This document shows positions 1 through 7,187 of a DNA stretch of 8,446 bases, one piece after another. A program made the translations under genes and the position numbers. Numbering within the stretch: position 1 is the first letter of the stretch; the number at the start of each line of letters is the position of its first letter. Below the pieces are notes generated by a model. That model did not search any database. It was not told where the DNA came from and saw nothing but the letters and a program-made list of their open reading frames with translations. Source of the stretch: Paracoccaceae bacterium (lineage in GTDB: Bacteria; Pseudomonadota; Alphaproteobacteria; Rhodobacterales; Rhodobacteraceae); assembly GCA_016937725.1 (NCBI GenBank), contig JAFGVZ010000203.1:1-8446 (forward strand), in the 5' to 3' direction.

Positions 1-66
1 GCGGCCAAGCGCGAGGCATGGGCCGATCTTCTATCCCTGCAAGCCAAGCTGAGAGAGCTGACATGA
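1..66 (+). CDS. C-terminal end of a probable family 4 uracil-DNA glycosylase (partial)
   Basis: The window opens inside a reading frame that runs from base 1 to a TGA at 64-66. The visible 21 residues read AAKREAWADLLSLQAKLREL followed by T and the stop. A tail of the form 'P-A-x-K-R-x-A-W-x-D-L-x-x-L-x-x-x-L' is typical of the extreme C-terminus of family 4 (iron-sulfur) uracil-DNA glycosylases, which remove uracil from DNA in base excision repair. As I recall, such a gene often sits just upstream of moaB in Rhodobacterales. The stop overlaps the moaB start as ATGA, which suggests translational coupling. The catalytic motifs and the Fe-S cysteines lie outside the window, so the identification rests only on this tail and the context. 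That an upstream gene ends here is more certain than its identity. Confidence 0.5.
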   Translation, partial: AAKREAWADLLSLQAKLRELT

Positions 67-605
67 GCCGCATTGACCCTGAAAAACCGTTCATGCCCGT
101 GCGTTTCGCGGTTCTGACCGTGTCTGACACGCGCGCGCTGGCCGATGACAAATCGGGTGACGTTCTGGTTGGGCGCATTGACGCGGCGGGCCATGTGCTG
201 GCCGCGCGCGACATTGTCCGCGATGAGCGGGACCAGATCGCCGCCAAGCTGCGTGATTGGTGCGCTGATGACGGGATAGATGCCATCCTGACCACCGGCG
301 GCACCGGGCTGACGGGGCGCGATGTGACGGTAGAGGCGCATCGGGACGTGTATGAAAAGGAAATCGAAGCGTTCGGGACGGTGTTCACCATCGTTTCCAT
401 GCAAAAGATCGGCACATCCGCTATCCAGTCGCGCGCCTGTGCCGGTGTGGCGAATGGCACTTACCTGTTCGCGCTGCCCGGCTCGCCCGGTGCCTGCAAG
501 GATGCGTGGGACGAAATTCTGTCGCTGCAATTCGATTTCCGCCATCGCCCTTGTAACTTTGTCGAGATTTTTCCCCGTCTGGACGAACATTTGCGACGGA
601 AGTAG
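63..605 (+). CDS. moaB: Molybdenum cofactor biosynthesis protein MoaB
   Basis: This 180-residue cytoplasmic protein belongs to the MoaB/MogA (MoCF-binding) family. MogA adenylylates molybdopterin before molybdate insertion; MoaB is a close homologue whose exact role varies between bacteria. Visible hallmarks are VLTVSDTR near residues 17-24, the nucleotide/molybdopterin-binding TTGGTGLTGRDVT at about 77-89, IGTSAIQSR at about 116-124, and ALPGSPGACKDAWDEIL at about 137-153, followed by the family's RPCNF. Length is normal. I chose the ATG at 63 over the in-frame ATG at 18. It gives the usual N-terminus (MSRIDPEKPF then MPVRFAVLTVSDTR), it overlaps the upstream stop as ATGA, and a purine-rich GAGAGAG at 51-57 precedes it. 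The extra 15 residues from base 18 would lie within the upstream gene and do not look like MoaB. Another in-frame ATG at 93 is possible but less likely. Likely co-transcribed with the upstream gene. Confidence 0.93.
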   Translation: MSRIDPEKPFMPVRFAVLTVSDTRALADDKSGDVLVGRIDAAGHVLAARDIVRDERDQIAAKLRDWCADDGIDAILTTGGTGLTGRDVTVEAHRDVYEKEIEAFGTVFTIVSMQKIGTSAIQSRACAGVANGTYLFALPGSPGACKDAWDEILSLQFDFRHRPCNFVEIFPRLDEHLRRK

Positions 606-627
606 CTCGCTGCGGCGTTATAGCAGG

Positions 628-658
628 TTGAAGCATCCGCGTGCGCGGCGCGTATAGG
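628..658 (+). promoter_or_regulatory. Candidate promoter for the RND efflux operon
   Basis: In the 75-base gap between moaB and the adaptor gene there is TTGAAG at 628-633 and TATAGG at 653-658, resembling -35 and -10 boxes. The spacing is 19 bases, or 18 if the -10 is read as GTATAG from 652, which is longer than ideal. A near-palindrome, CCGCGTGCGCGG, lies between them at 637-648. It could be an operator but is also easy to get by chance in GC-rich DNA. A clear ribosome binding site, GGAG at 672-675, follows five bases before the ATG at 681. No transcription-factor gene is adjacent to suggest a regulator. Confidence 0.3.
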
Positions 659-680
659 GTGCACCGAACTTGGAGTAGCC

Positions 681-2159
681 ATGCGTTTTCTGACCCGTAG
701 CCTGTTGGGCCTGTTTTTTGCGGCGGTCTCTGTCGCGGCATTACTTTTTGCGGGCATGACGCTTGTGACCGCCATTCAAACCCGCGCCGAAAATGCTGGC
801 GGCGCAGGCGGCGAGGTGCGCGAGCGCGTCTTCACTGTGCGGGCCGTAAGCGTCGCGCCGGGGCAGGTGCAGCCAACCCTGTCGGCCTTTGGAGAGGTGC
901 GCAGCCAGCGCACGCTGGAATTGCGTGCGCCGGTGGGCGGTAGGATTATCGAACTGGGCGCGGGTGTCGAGGATGGCGCAGAGGTGACCGAGGGGCAGAT
1001 GTTGTTCCGGGTGGACCCTGCCGATGCAGAAGCGGCCCTTGCGATTGCCCAAAGCGATCTGGCCCGTGCAGAGGCCGAATTGCGTGATGCCGAGCGCGCC
1101 CTTGCGCTGGCCGCCGAAGACGTGGCCGCCGCAGAAGCCCAATTCGATTTGCGCAACCGCGCGCTAGAGCGCCGTGTAGGGCTGACAGAGCGGGGTGTTG
1201 CCACCGAGGCGGCGTTGGAAGAGGCGGAATTGGCGCTGGCTTCTGCGCGTCAGGCCGTGGTCGGGCGCAAACAGGCCCAAGCCAGCGCCGAAGCGCGGGC
1301 AGATCAAGCTCGGACGGCATTGAACCGCCAAGAAATTACCGTGTCCGAAGCCGAACGGCGTTTGGCCGACACGACTGTGCGCGCGGGTATTTCGGGCACC
1401 TTGGCCGATGTCGCGCTGGTGGAAGGGCGCCTTGTGAACACAAACGAACAGCTTGCCCGCATCATCGACCCCGATGCGCTGGAAGTGTCGGTGCGCGTGT
1501 CCACCGCGCAATATTTGCGCTTGCTGGATGATGCGGGGCGCTTGCGCGATGCCGATGCGCAGGTTGCGCTGGAAGTGGCGGGTTATGAAATTACTTCGCC
1601 CGGTCGGTTGGTCCGGGCCTCTGCCACGGTCGCGGCTGGCCAAAGCGGCCGCGAAGTGTTCGTGGAACTGGGCAATCCGCGCGGCTTCCGCCCCGGCGAT
1701 TTTGTAACCGTGCGTCTGTCCGAACCCGCGCTTGATGGTGTTGCCTTGCTGCCTGCCAGCGCCATCACGACTGGTGGCGAGGTGCTGGTGATAGGCGAAG
1801 ACAACCGCCTAAGCGCGCGCCCTGCGACAGTGCTGCGCCGTCAGGGCGATGACGTGATTATAGAAGTGGGCGGGTTGGCCGGGCTCGATCTGGTGCGCGA
1901 GGTCGGCCCGATGCTTGGCGCGGGCATCTTGGTGCGACCTTTGCGCCAAAATGCCGAGGGGCAGTTGGCAGCGGAAGAGCCGGAAATGGTATCGCTCGAC
2001 CCCGAGCGCCGCGCGCGGCTGATCGCCCAAGTCGAAGGGAATACACGCATGCCCGAACAGGTGCGCGCGCGTCTGATCACGCAGCTCTCGCAAGACAGCG
2101 TTCCGGCCCAGACGGTCGAGCGGCTGGAAAGCGGCGGCGGCGCGCGTCAAGGGGGCTAA
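681..2159 (+). CDS. RND efflux periplasmic adaptor (membrane fusion protein, HlyD/AcrA family)
   Basis: This 492-residue protein should link an inner-membrane RND pump to an outer-membrane channel. Residues 1-31 form a short positive N-terminus and one hydrophobic segment with no lipobox cysteine, so it is probably an uncleaved anchor rather than a lipoprotein. The usual adaptor order follows. The first half of the lipoyl domain is at about 79-115 (ELRAPVGGRIIEL). A long Ala/Glu/Arg-rich alpha-helical hairpin spans about 114-228. The second lipoyl half is at about 229-265 (TTVRAGISGTLADVALVEG), a beta-barrel at 266-350, and a membrane-proximal domain at about 355-420. An extra charged helical tail at about 434-492 is not part of a standard adaptor and contains an imperfect tandem repeat. 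The start at 681 is supported by GGAG five bases upstream and by the anchor. The pump gene begins three bases after this stop. The transported substrate cannot be read from the sequence. Confidence 0.9.
   Translation: MRFLTRSLLGLFFAAVSVAALLFAGMTLVTAIQTRAENAGGAGGEVRERVFTVRAVSVAPGQVQPTLSAFGEVRSQRTLELRAPVGGRIIELGAGVEDGAEVTEGQMLFRVDPADAEAALAIAQSDLARAEAELRDAERALALAAEDVAAAEAQFDLRNRALERRVGLTERGVATEAALEEAELALASARQAVVGRKQAQASAEARADQARTALNRQEITVSEAERRLADTTVRAGISGTLADVALVEGRLVNTNEQLARIIDPDALEVSVRVSTAQYLRLLDDAGRLRDADAQVALEVAGYEITSPGRLVRASATVAAGQSGREVFVELGNPRGFRPGDFVTVRLSEPALDGVALLPASAITTGGEVLVIGEDNRLSARPATVLRRQGDDVIIEVGGLAGLDLVREVGPMLGAGILVRPLRQNAEGQLAAEEPEMVSLDPERRARLIAQVEGNTRMPEQVRARLITQLSQDSVPAQTVERLESGGGARQGG
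2010..2117 (+). repeat. Imperfect tandem repeat (2 x 54 bases, 18 residues) in the adaptor C-terminal tail
   Basis: Two successive 18-residue units lie in frame in the adaptor tail: RARLIAQVEGNTRMPEQV (444-461) and RARLITQLSQDSVPAQTV (462-479). They share RARLI, a Q two residues later and the final V, with conservative V/L, N/D and T/S pairs. A one-residue shift also aligns MPEQ with VPAQ, and a further RL follows at 481-482. The DNA is close at the start of each unit (both contain CGCGCGCG, one base, CTGATC). This looks like an internal duplication of a short helical hairpin rather than a recent DNA repeat, because the remainder has diverged. Confidence 0.6.
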
Positions 2160-2162
2160 GCC

Positions 2163-5100
2163 ATGAGCGACACGCAACCTCGCAATCGCGCCCGTTTGGC
2201 TGTTCAGGCTGTTGGCCTGTTTCGCTATTTCACCCGGCATAAGACGGCAGCGAACCTGCTTTTGGTCATCATGGTGGTGATGGGGCTTGCCGCCATTCCA
2301 CAGATGCGCGCGCAGTTTTTCCCCGATGTGGTGGTGGACAATATCACCGTTAACATTCCGTGGCCGGGTGCCGGGGCTGAAGACATCGACCGCGCCGTGG
2401 TCGAACTGGTCGGTCCGGCTTTGCAGGCGGTCGAGGGTGTCACCGACATTACAACCGAATCGCGCGAAGGGCGCGCCAGCTTCACGCTGGAATTTGAGAC
2501 TGGCTGGGACATGTCGCGCGCGGCAAGCGATGTTCAGGACGCGATAGATGCCGTGTCCAACCTGCCCGAAGATGTGGAAGACCCGCAGACCCAACGCTCT
2601 ACCTGGTCGGACCGCGTGACCAACGTGGTTGTCAGCGGCCCTGTGGCGACCGAACAGCTTGCCCGCTTTGCCGACGAATTTGCCGCCCGCCTGTATGATG
2701 CCGGGATCACCCGCACCATCGTGCGCGGCGTGGCCAGTGCCGAAGTTATGGTCGAGGTGCCAAGCCGCAACCTGATAGAGCATGACATTACCATGGCCGA
2801 GATTGCACAGGCCATTGCCCGGGCGGTCAGCACCGACCCGACGGGCGACGTGGCCTCTGGGGCCGCGCGTGTGCGAACGGGGGTAGAGCGCCGCTCTGCC
2901 ACGGAAATCGCCCAAGTCGCTTTGCGCACGCGCCCCGATGGGTCCGTTTTGACCGTGGGCGACGTGGCGCTTGTGGAAAAAAGCGACATTAGCCGTGACC
3001 GTGCTTTCTTTGTCGGGCCGGACCCGGCGATCACCTTGCGTGTGGACCGCTCGCAACAAGGCGACGCGATTGCCATTCAGGCGCAGGTTGCCGAAATCGC
3101 CGCAGAGATGAACCGCACCTTGCCCGAAGGCACCAGCATTGAACTGGTTTCGACCCGCGCTGAATTCATCTCTGGCCGGATTAATCTGCTCGTCAGCAAC
3201 GCGGTCATGGGCCTTGGTCTGGTCGTGGTGCTGCTGTTCCTGTTCTTGAACGCGCGCACCGCGTTCTGGGTGGCGGCAGGTATTCCGGCGGCGATGATGG
3301 CGGCGATTGCGGGCATGTATCTGATGGGGCTCAGCTTCAATATGATCTCGCTTTTCGCGCTGATCATCACGCTGGGCATTGTCGTGGATGACGCCATCGT
3401 GGTGGGTGAGCATGCCGATTACCGCGCGCGTGAGTTGGGCGAAAGTCCGGCAGAGGCAGCAGAGAACGCCGCCACCCGCATGGCGCAACCGGTCTTTGCC
3501 GCGACCATCACGACCATTCTGGCCTTTGGCGCGCTTATCCTGATCGGCGGGCGCTTTGGCACGTTGATTGCCGATATTCCGCTGACAGTGATCGCGGTGC
3601 TTCTGGCATCGCTGGTCGAGTGTTTTCTGATCCTGCCAAATCACATGGCGCATTCCATTGCCGCGGGCCTGAAGGAAAGCTGGTATGACTGGCCCTCGCG
3701 GCAGGTGAACAAGGGCTTTCAGTGGATGCGCGAAAAGGCCTTCCGCCCGCTGATGCAACTGGTTGTTGCAGCGCGCTACCCGGTTCTGGCCGGGTTGGTG
3801 GCGCTTTTGGCGGTGCAGGCCGCCCATCTGGTGCGGGGCGACTTGCCGTTTCGGTTTTTCAATCCGCCGGAACAGGGGTCCATCACCGGCAATATCGTGA
3901 TGAATGACGGGGCCACGCGCGCCGACACGATCGACATGCTGCGCGAATTGCAGCGCGCCGCGGATGAATTGGCTGCGCAGATCGAAGCCGAAAGCGGCGT
4001 GAACCCCATCACTTTTGCCATGGTTGAAGTGGGTGGCAACGCGGGCCGTCCTTTGGCCAGTGCTGAGAACAAGGATGGCGACCTGTTGGGCGGCATTTCG
4101 ATCGATCTGGTCGATGCAGATCTGCGCCCGATTTCCAGCTTTGCCTTTGCCTCGCAGCTTCAGGATATGGTCACGCGCCACCCGCAACTGGAAGAATTCA
4201 GTTTCCGGTCATGGGGCTCTGGCCCCGGTGGCGATACGTTGTCGGTTGACCTGTTGGGCGGCGATGCCGAAACGCTGAAAGCCGCGTCCGAAGCGTTGCG
4301 CGCGGCGCTGGCCCCATACCCGGAAATTACCGGGCTGGATGACAACCTGCCCTATGATAAACCCGAATTGGTGCTGGAGCTTACGCCGCAAGGCCAAGCG
4401 CTGGGCTTTACCATCGACAGCCTTGCGCGCGACCTGCGTAACCGCCTGACGGGCATAGAGGCCGCGACCTTCCCCGATGGCTTGCGCACGGGCCGGGTGC
4501 GCGTGGAATTGCCGGAAACCGAGCGCGCGGCAGATTTTCTGGACAGCATGCAGATGCGTTCGCCCACCGGCAATTACGTGTTGCTAGGCGATATCGTGTC
4601 GGTCACGGAACGGCAGGGCTTTAGCCGTGTGCTGCGCGAGAATGGCGCGCGCGTTGTCACTGTGTCGGGCGACCTGTCCGAAGACGACCCCGCCCGCGCG
4701 CGCGAGGTGACGCTGGCGCTGCAAAATCAGATCCTGCCCGCGCTGGAAGCCGATTTCGGGATCACCACGCGGCTGTCCGGGCAGGCCGAGCAGGAGCGCG
4801 AGTTCCTGACCGATGCCTCCATCGGCCTTGGGCTGTGCCTGATCCTGATCTACCTGACGCTGGCTTGGGTCTTTTCCAGCTGGATGCGGCCCTTGGTGGT
4901 GATGGCGGTCATCCCCTTCGGTCTGATCGGGGTGATCTACGGGCATATGTCCTGGGATATGGCGATGTCGATGTTCTCTATCGTGGGGATCATGGGCATG
5001 GCAGGGATCATAATCAACGATTCCATCGTGTTGGTCACGACGGTGGACCAATACGCCCGCGACCGTGGGTTGATCCCGTCGATTGTGGATGCCGCCTGCG

Positions 5101-5600
5101 ACCGTTTGCGTCCGGTTATTCTGACCACGCTGACCACGGTTCTGGGCCTAATGCCCTTGCTGTTTGAAAAATCGACCCAAGCCGCGTTCTTGAAGCCCAC
5201 CGTCATCACGTTGGTGTATGGCCTTGGTTTTGGCATGGTGATCGTGCTGTTGCTGGTGCCTGCGCTTCTGGCCATCGGCCATGATGTGCGCCGGCTGTTC
5301 ACGTCTTTAGGGCGCGCGCTGACGCAGCCGCAAGGTGGCGTCGCCCAGTTGCCGCGCGTGGCGTTGCTGGCGGTAACCGCATGGCTTGCGGCTACTTTGG
5401 GCTGGACTATCTGGCAGGGCACCTTGCCCGCGGCCCTGTCTGGGGTAGCCGCCAACTTTGGCGCAGACCCTCTGCGTGCGGCGCTGGTGCTTGCAGTTGC
5501 GGGCACGGCGGTGTTGTTGGCCCTGATCTGGGTCGCGGGGGCAGTTGCGGTATGGTTGGGACAGCGCCGCGCCGCTCAGCGTGTCAGCGAACAGCCCTGA
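2163..5600 (+). CDS. RND family efflux pump, inner-membrane permease subunit (AcrB-like), with C-terminal extension
   Basis: This 1145-residue protein should be a proton-driven exporter working as a trimer with the adaptor encoded three bases upstream. A strong ribosome binding site, AAGGGGG at 2149-2155, lies just before the adaptor's stop codon, consistent with translational coupling. The fold is the usual duplicated RND plan. TM1 is at about 30-48, followed by a large periplasmic porter region, then TM2-6 at about 343-493. TM7 is at about 539-557, followed by a second porter region, then TM8-12 at about 885-1039. The TM4 proton-relay pair is present as D409-D410 (VVDDAIVVGE). By my alignment, AcrB R971 and T978 correspond to R981 and T988 (DRLRPVILTT). 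AcrB K940 in TM10 is replaced by N952, followed by D953 (IIINDSIVLV). After TM12 there is an extension of about 100 residues with two further hydrophobic segments at about 1065-1085 and 1106-1133. Substrate unknown; no TolC-type channel is encoded in the window. Confidence 0.93.
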   Translation: MSDTQPRNRARLAVQAVGLFRYFTRHKTAANLLLVIMVVMGLAAIPQMRAQFFPDVVVDNITVNIPWPGAGAEDIDRAVVELVGPALQAVEGVTDITTESREGRASFTLEFETGWDMSRAASDVQDAIDAVSNLPEDVEDPQTQRSTWSDRVTNVVVSGPVATEQLARFADEFAARLYDAGITRTIVRGVASAEVMVEVPSRNLIEHDITMAEIAQAIARAVSTDPTGDVASGAARVRTGVERRSATEIAQVALRTRPDGSVLTVGDVALVEKSDISRDRAFFVGPDPAITLRVDRSQQGDAIAIQAQVAEIAAEMNRTLPEGTSIELVSTRAEFISGRINLLVSNAVMGLGLVVVLLFLFLNARTAFWVAAGIPAAMMAAIAGMYLMGLSFNMISLFALIITLGIVVDDAIVVGEHADYRARELGESPAEAAENAATRMAQPVFAATITTILAFGALILIGGRFGTLIADIPLTVIAVLLASLVECFLILPNHMAHSIAAGLKESWYDWPSRQVNKGFQWMREKAFRPLMQLVVAARYPVLAGLVALLAVQAAHLVRGDLPFRFFNPPEQGSITGNIVMNDGATRADTIDMLRELQRAADELAAQIEAESGVNPITFAMVEVGGNAGRPLASAENKDGDLLGGISIDLVDADLRPISSFAFASQLQDMVTRHPQLEEFSFRSWGSGPGGDTLSVDLLGGDAETLKAASEALRAALAPYPEITGLDDNLPYDKPELVLELTPQGQALGFTIDSLARDLRNRLTGIEAATFPDGLRTGRVRVELPETERAADFLDSMQMRSPTGNYVLLGDIVSVTERQGFSRVLRENGARVVTVSGDLSEDDPARAREVTLALQNQILPALEADFGITTRLSGQAEQEREFLTDASIGLGLCLILIYLTLAWVFSSWMRPLVVMAVIPFGLIGVIYGHMSWDMAMSMFSIVGIMGMAGIIINDSIVLVTTVDQYARDRGLIPSIVDAACDRLRPVILTTLTTVLGLMPLLFEKSTQAAFLKPTVITLVYGLGFGMVIVLLLVPALLAIGHDVRRLFTSLGRALTQPQGGVAQLPRVALLAVTAWLAATLGWTIWQGTLPAALSGVAANFGADPLRAALVLAVAGTAVLLALIWVAGAVAVWLGQRRAAQRVSEQP

Positions 5601-6397
5601 TGCTCGAACGCGCCATCGGTGGTGATCAGCGTCATACGAATGGCGCTGCGGTCGATGGCACCGCTTTGCCCCTTGCGCGCCCGCAGTAAAGCGTGCCCGG
5701 TGACTTGCCCGCCCGCGCGTAACGAAGGCATGGATTGCACCCGCCACACATTGTCGGGCACTTCAAGCAGCATAAATTCCTGCCCGGACCTCTGCGGCAT
5801 AGTCCAGCGGGCTGAAAGCTGCATTCCCTTGCGGGCCGGTTCGATATCGCACGTCACCTCGGACAAGCCTGCACCACGCGCGGTTTTCAGGCCATTCTCC
5901 AGCGCAGTGCGGATGGCGCGGTCCGGTCCGCCACGCCCGTCCAGCGCAACAGCGAAGGTCATATCAACGGGGATGCAGACATCATCGCAGACCCCAATGC
6001 TGAGTGCGGCGCGCAGGTCAATCGGTTGGCCCGCGCGGGCAGGGGTCAGTTCTATAGGCAGCACCAAGTCGTCAGCGTAACCGATGCTCAGGTAACCGGC
6101 CTTGGTAAACAGGCGCGGCGCTGGCCAATGCAAGCGCGCGCCCGCCAGATTGCCAGAGCCGGACAAGTCTAGTCGGGGCGCGATCCCGCTTTCTCCGGGA
6201 TGGCGCCAATAGGTGATCCAGTCACGCGCCAACCGCAGATGCAAGGCGGCCATGATTGTGCCGGTCTCTGTGCGCCAGCCGGGCCGGATTTCCGCCGCGA
6301 CAATATCGGATGGGCGCGGCACTTGCGCGCTGGCCGGGCTGCTGGCCCAGAGGCATGCGCCCAACAGTGCGGCGATGATGGGTTTGATCTTGGACAT
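5576..6397 (-). CDS. Secreted stand-alone DsbD N-terminal-like domain protein (probable periplasmic thiol-redox protein)
   Basis: This 273-residue protein has a signal peptide: MSKIK, a hydrophobic stretch, then ASSPASAQ with likely cleavage after residue 24 or 25, so it should act in the periplasm. The body matches the N-terminal domain of DsbD/ScsB-type thiol:disulfide reductases. Marks are DWITYWRHPGESGIAPRLDL at about 59-78, WPAPRLF at 91-97, GYADDLVLPIEL at about 106-117, and a redox-type motif GVCDDVCIPV with C137 and C141. Two more cysteines are at 183 and 269. The transmembrane electron-relay domain and C-terminal thioredoxin domain of full DsbD are absent, so it would need a separate membrane partner (CcdA/DsbD-like) or do something else. 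The stop TGA (complement of 5576-5578) lies inside the pump gene, giving a 25-base 3' overlap. Upstream of the ATG, GGGGATGACAGAGG supplies a plausible ribosome binding site. Domain assignment is firm; the biochemical role is inferred. Confidence 0.85.
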   Translation of the reverse strand: MSKIKPIIAALLGACLWASSPASAQVPRPSDIVAAEIRPGWRTETGTIMAALHLRLARDWITYWRHPGESGIAPRLDLSGSGNLAGARLHWPAPRLFTKAGYLSIGYADDLVLPIELTPARAGQPIDLRAALSIGVCDDVCIPVDMTFAVALDGRGGPDRAIRTALENGLKTARGAGLSEVTCDIEPARKGMQLSARWTMPQRSGQEFMLLEVPDNVWRVQSMPSLRAGGQVTGHALLRARKGQSGAIDRSAIRMTLITTDGAFEHQGCSLTR

Positions 6398-6532
6398 GCC
6401 TCTGTCATCCCCGGTCTGGCTGCGGATTGAAAGTCACATTCCGGCGAGAGCAAGCTGCCGTGGCCCAAAGGTTGCAACCCGAAGGCCAACAAAGGCTATG
6501 CAAGCCCCCCGGCGCTAGGGCATGCTGGCGGT
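6398..6532. promoter_or_regulatory. Divergent intergenic region between the DsbD-N-like gene and yqgE
   Basis: These 135 bases separate two divergent starts, so promoters for both genes should lie here. On the plus strand TTGCAA (6472-6477) and CTATGC (6496-6501), 18 bases apart, could serve yqgE. On the minus strand TTGCTC (complement of 6449-6454) is a weak -35 candidate with no convincing -10. No strong inverted repeat or recognisable operator was seen. The assignments are tentative. Confidence 0.3.
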
Positions 6533-7126
6533 ATGACAGACCCTGACACCCTGACCGGAACCTTGCTAATTGCCATGCCCGGCATGCCCGACCCGCGGTT
6601 TTCACATGCGGTGGTGTTTTTATGCGCGCATTCGCGCGACGGCGCGATGGGGTTGATCGTGAACAAACCGTTGCCCGATCTGAATTTCGGCGCGCTTCTC
6701 AAAACGCTAGATGTGCCGTTGCAAGGTGCGTATCGCGGATTGGGCGATTCGCCCCTTCAAGCCGATGACCCGGTTTATTTTGGCGGGCCCGTCGAAACCT
6801 CTCGGGGGTTCGTGTTGCACACTCCGGATGTTTTCGTGGCCGATAGCGCCATGGCGGTGACAGAATTTGCCGCGCTGAGCACCTCTATGGACATTCTGGC
6901 GCAGATCGCGCGAGGGCAAGGCCCGGCAGAGGTTCGGCTGGCGCTGGGGTATTCCGGCTGGGGGCCGGGCCAGCTAGAGGATGAGTTGCGCGCAGGCGGT
7001 TGGCTGACCTGCCCGGCAGATATTGGCTTGCTGTATGGCACCGCACCCGACCGTCTTTGGGGGGCGGCTTTGGACCGGATCGGGGTGGACCCAAGATTGC
7101 TGTCCTCCACATCCGGGCGGGCATAA
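6533..7126 (+). CDS. yqgE: YqgE/AlgH family protein (DUF179)
   Basis: This 197-residue protein has no signal peptide or membrane segment and is presumably cytoplasmic. It is a full-length member of the YqgE/AlgH family. Conserved features are LTGTLLIAMPGMPDPRFSHAV near the N-terminus (residues 7-27), GAMGLIVNKPL at about 38-48, VYFGGPVE at about 81-88, RGFVLHT at 91-97, and the family signature GYSGWGPGQLEDEL at about 139-152. AlgH in Pseudomonas was linked to alginate regulation, but the biochemical function of the family is not established, so none is claimed. The start at 6533 places the conserved core at the usual distance. The ribosome binding site is weak (CTGGCGG just upstream). It is transcribed divergently from the DsbD-N-like gene. 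The nuclease gene follows 61 bases later on the same strand and may be read through. Confidence 0.92.
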   Translation: MTDPDTLTGTLLIAMPGMPDPRFSHAVVFLCAHSRDGAMGLIVNKPLPDLNFGALLKTLDVPLQGAYRGLGDSPLQADDPVYFGGPVETSRGFVLHTPDVFVADSAMAVTEFAALSTSMDILAQIARGQGPAEVRLALGYSGWGPGQLEDELRAGGWLTCPADIGLLYGTAPDRLWGAALDRIGVDPRLLSSTSGRA

Positions 7127-7187
7127 TTTCGCCATATTTCGGCCCTAGCGTTACGCAATCTCTGATTGAAAAGCGCCCGATATTCTT

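Noticed and set aside
18..62. An upstream in-frame ATG that would lengthen MoaB by 15 residues.
   Set aside because: The extra residues do not resemble MoaB N-termini and lie in the end of the upstream gene. The ATG at 63 has the ATGA overlap and a better ribosome binding site.
606..680. Possible rho-independent terminator after moaB.
   Set aside because: The only inverted repeat (637-648) has a short stem and is not followed by a T run, so it is not a convincing terminator.
741..1643. Several antisense open frames opposite the adaptor coiled coil.
   Set aside because: They are low-complexity Ala/Arg/Ser-rich shadows of the coiled-coil coding sequence with no start signals or family resemblance.
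1809..4187. A very long open frame (792 codons) on the minus strand, antisense to the adaptor and pump genes.
   Set aside because: Its product is rich in His, Arg, Gln and Asp with no recognisable domain. It is fully explained as the mirror of two well-supported genes with strong G/C third-position bias, which removes stops from the antisense frame.
4584..5051. A His/Asp-rich antisense open frame that superficially resembles a metal-binding protein.
   Set aside because: The His and Asp codons are the reverse complement of ATG/ATC/GTG-rich membrane-segment codons of the pump. There is no ribosome binding site and no family resemblance.
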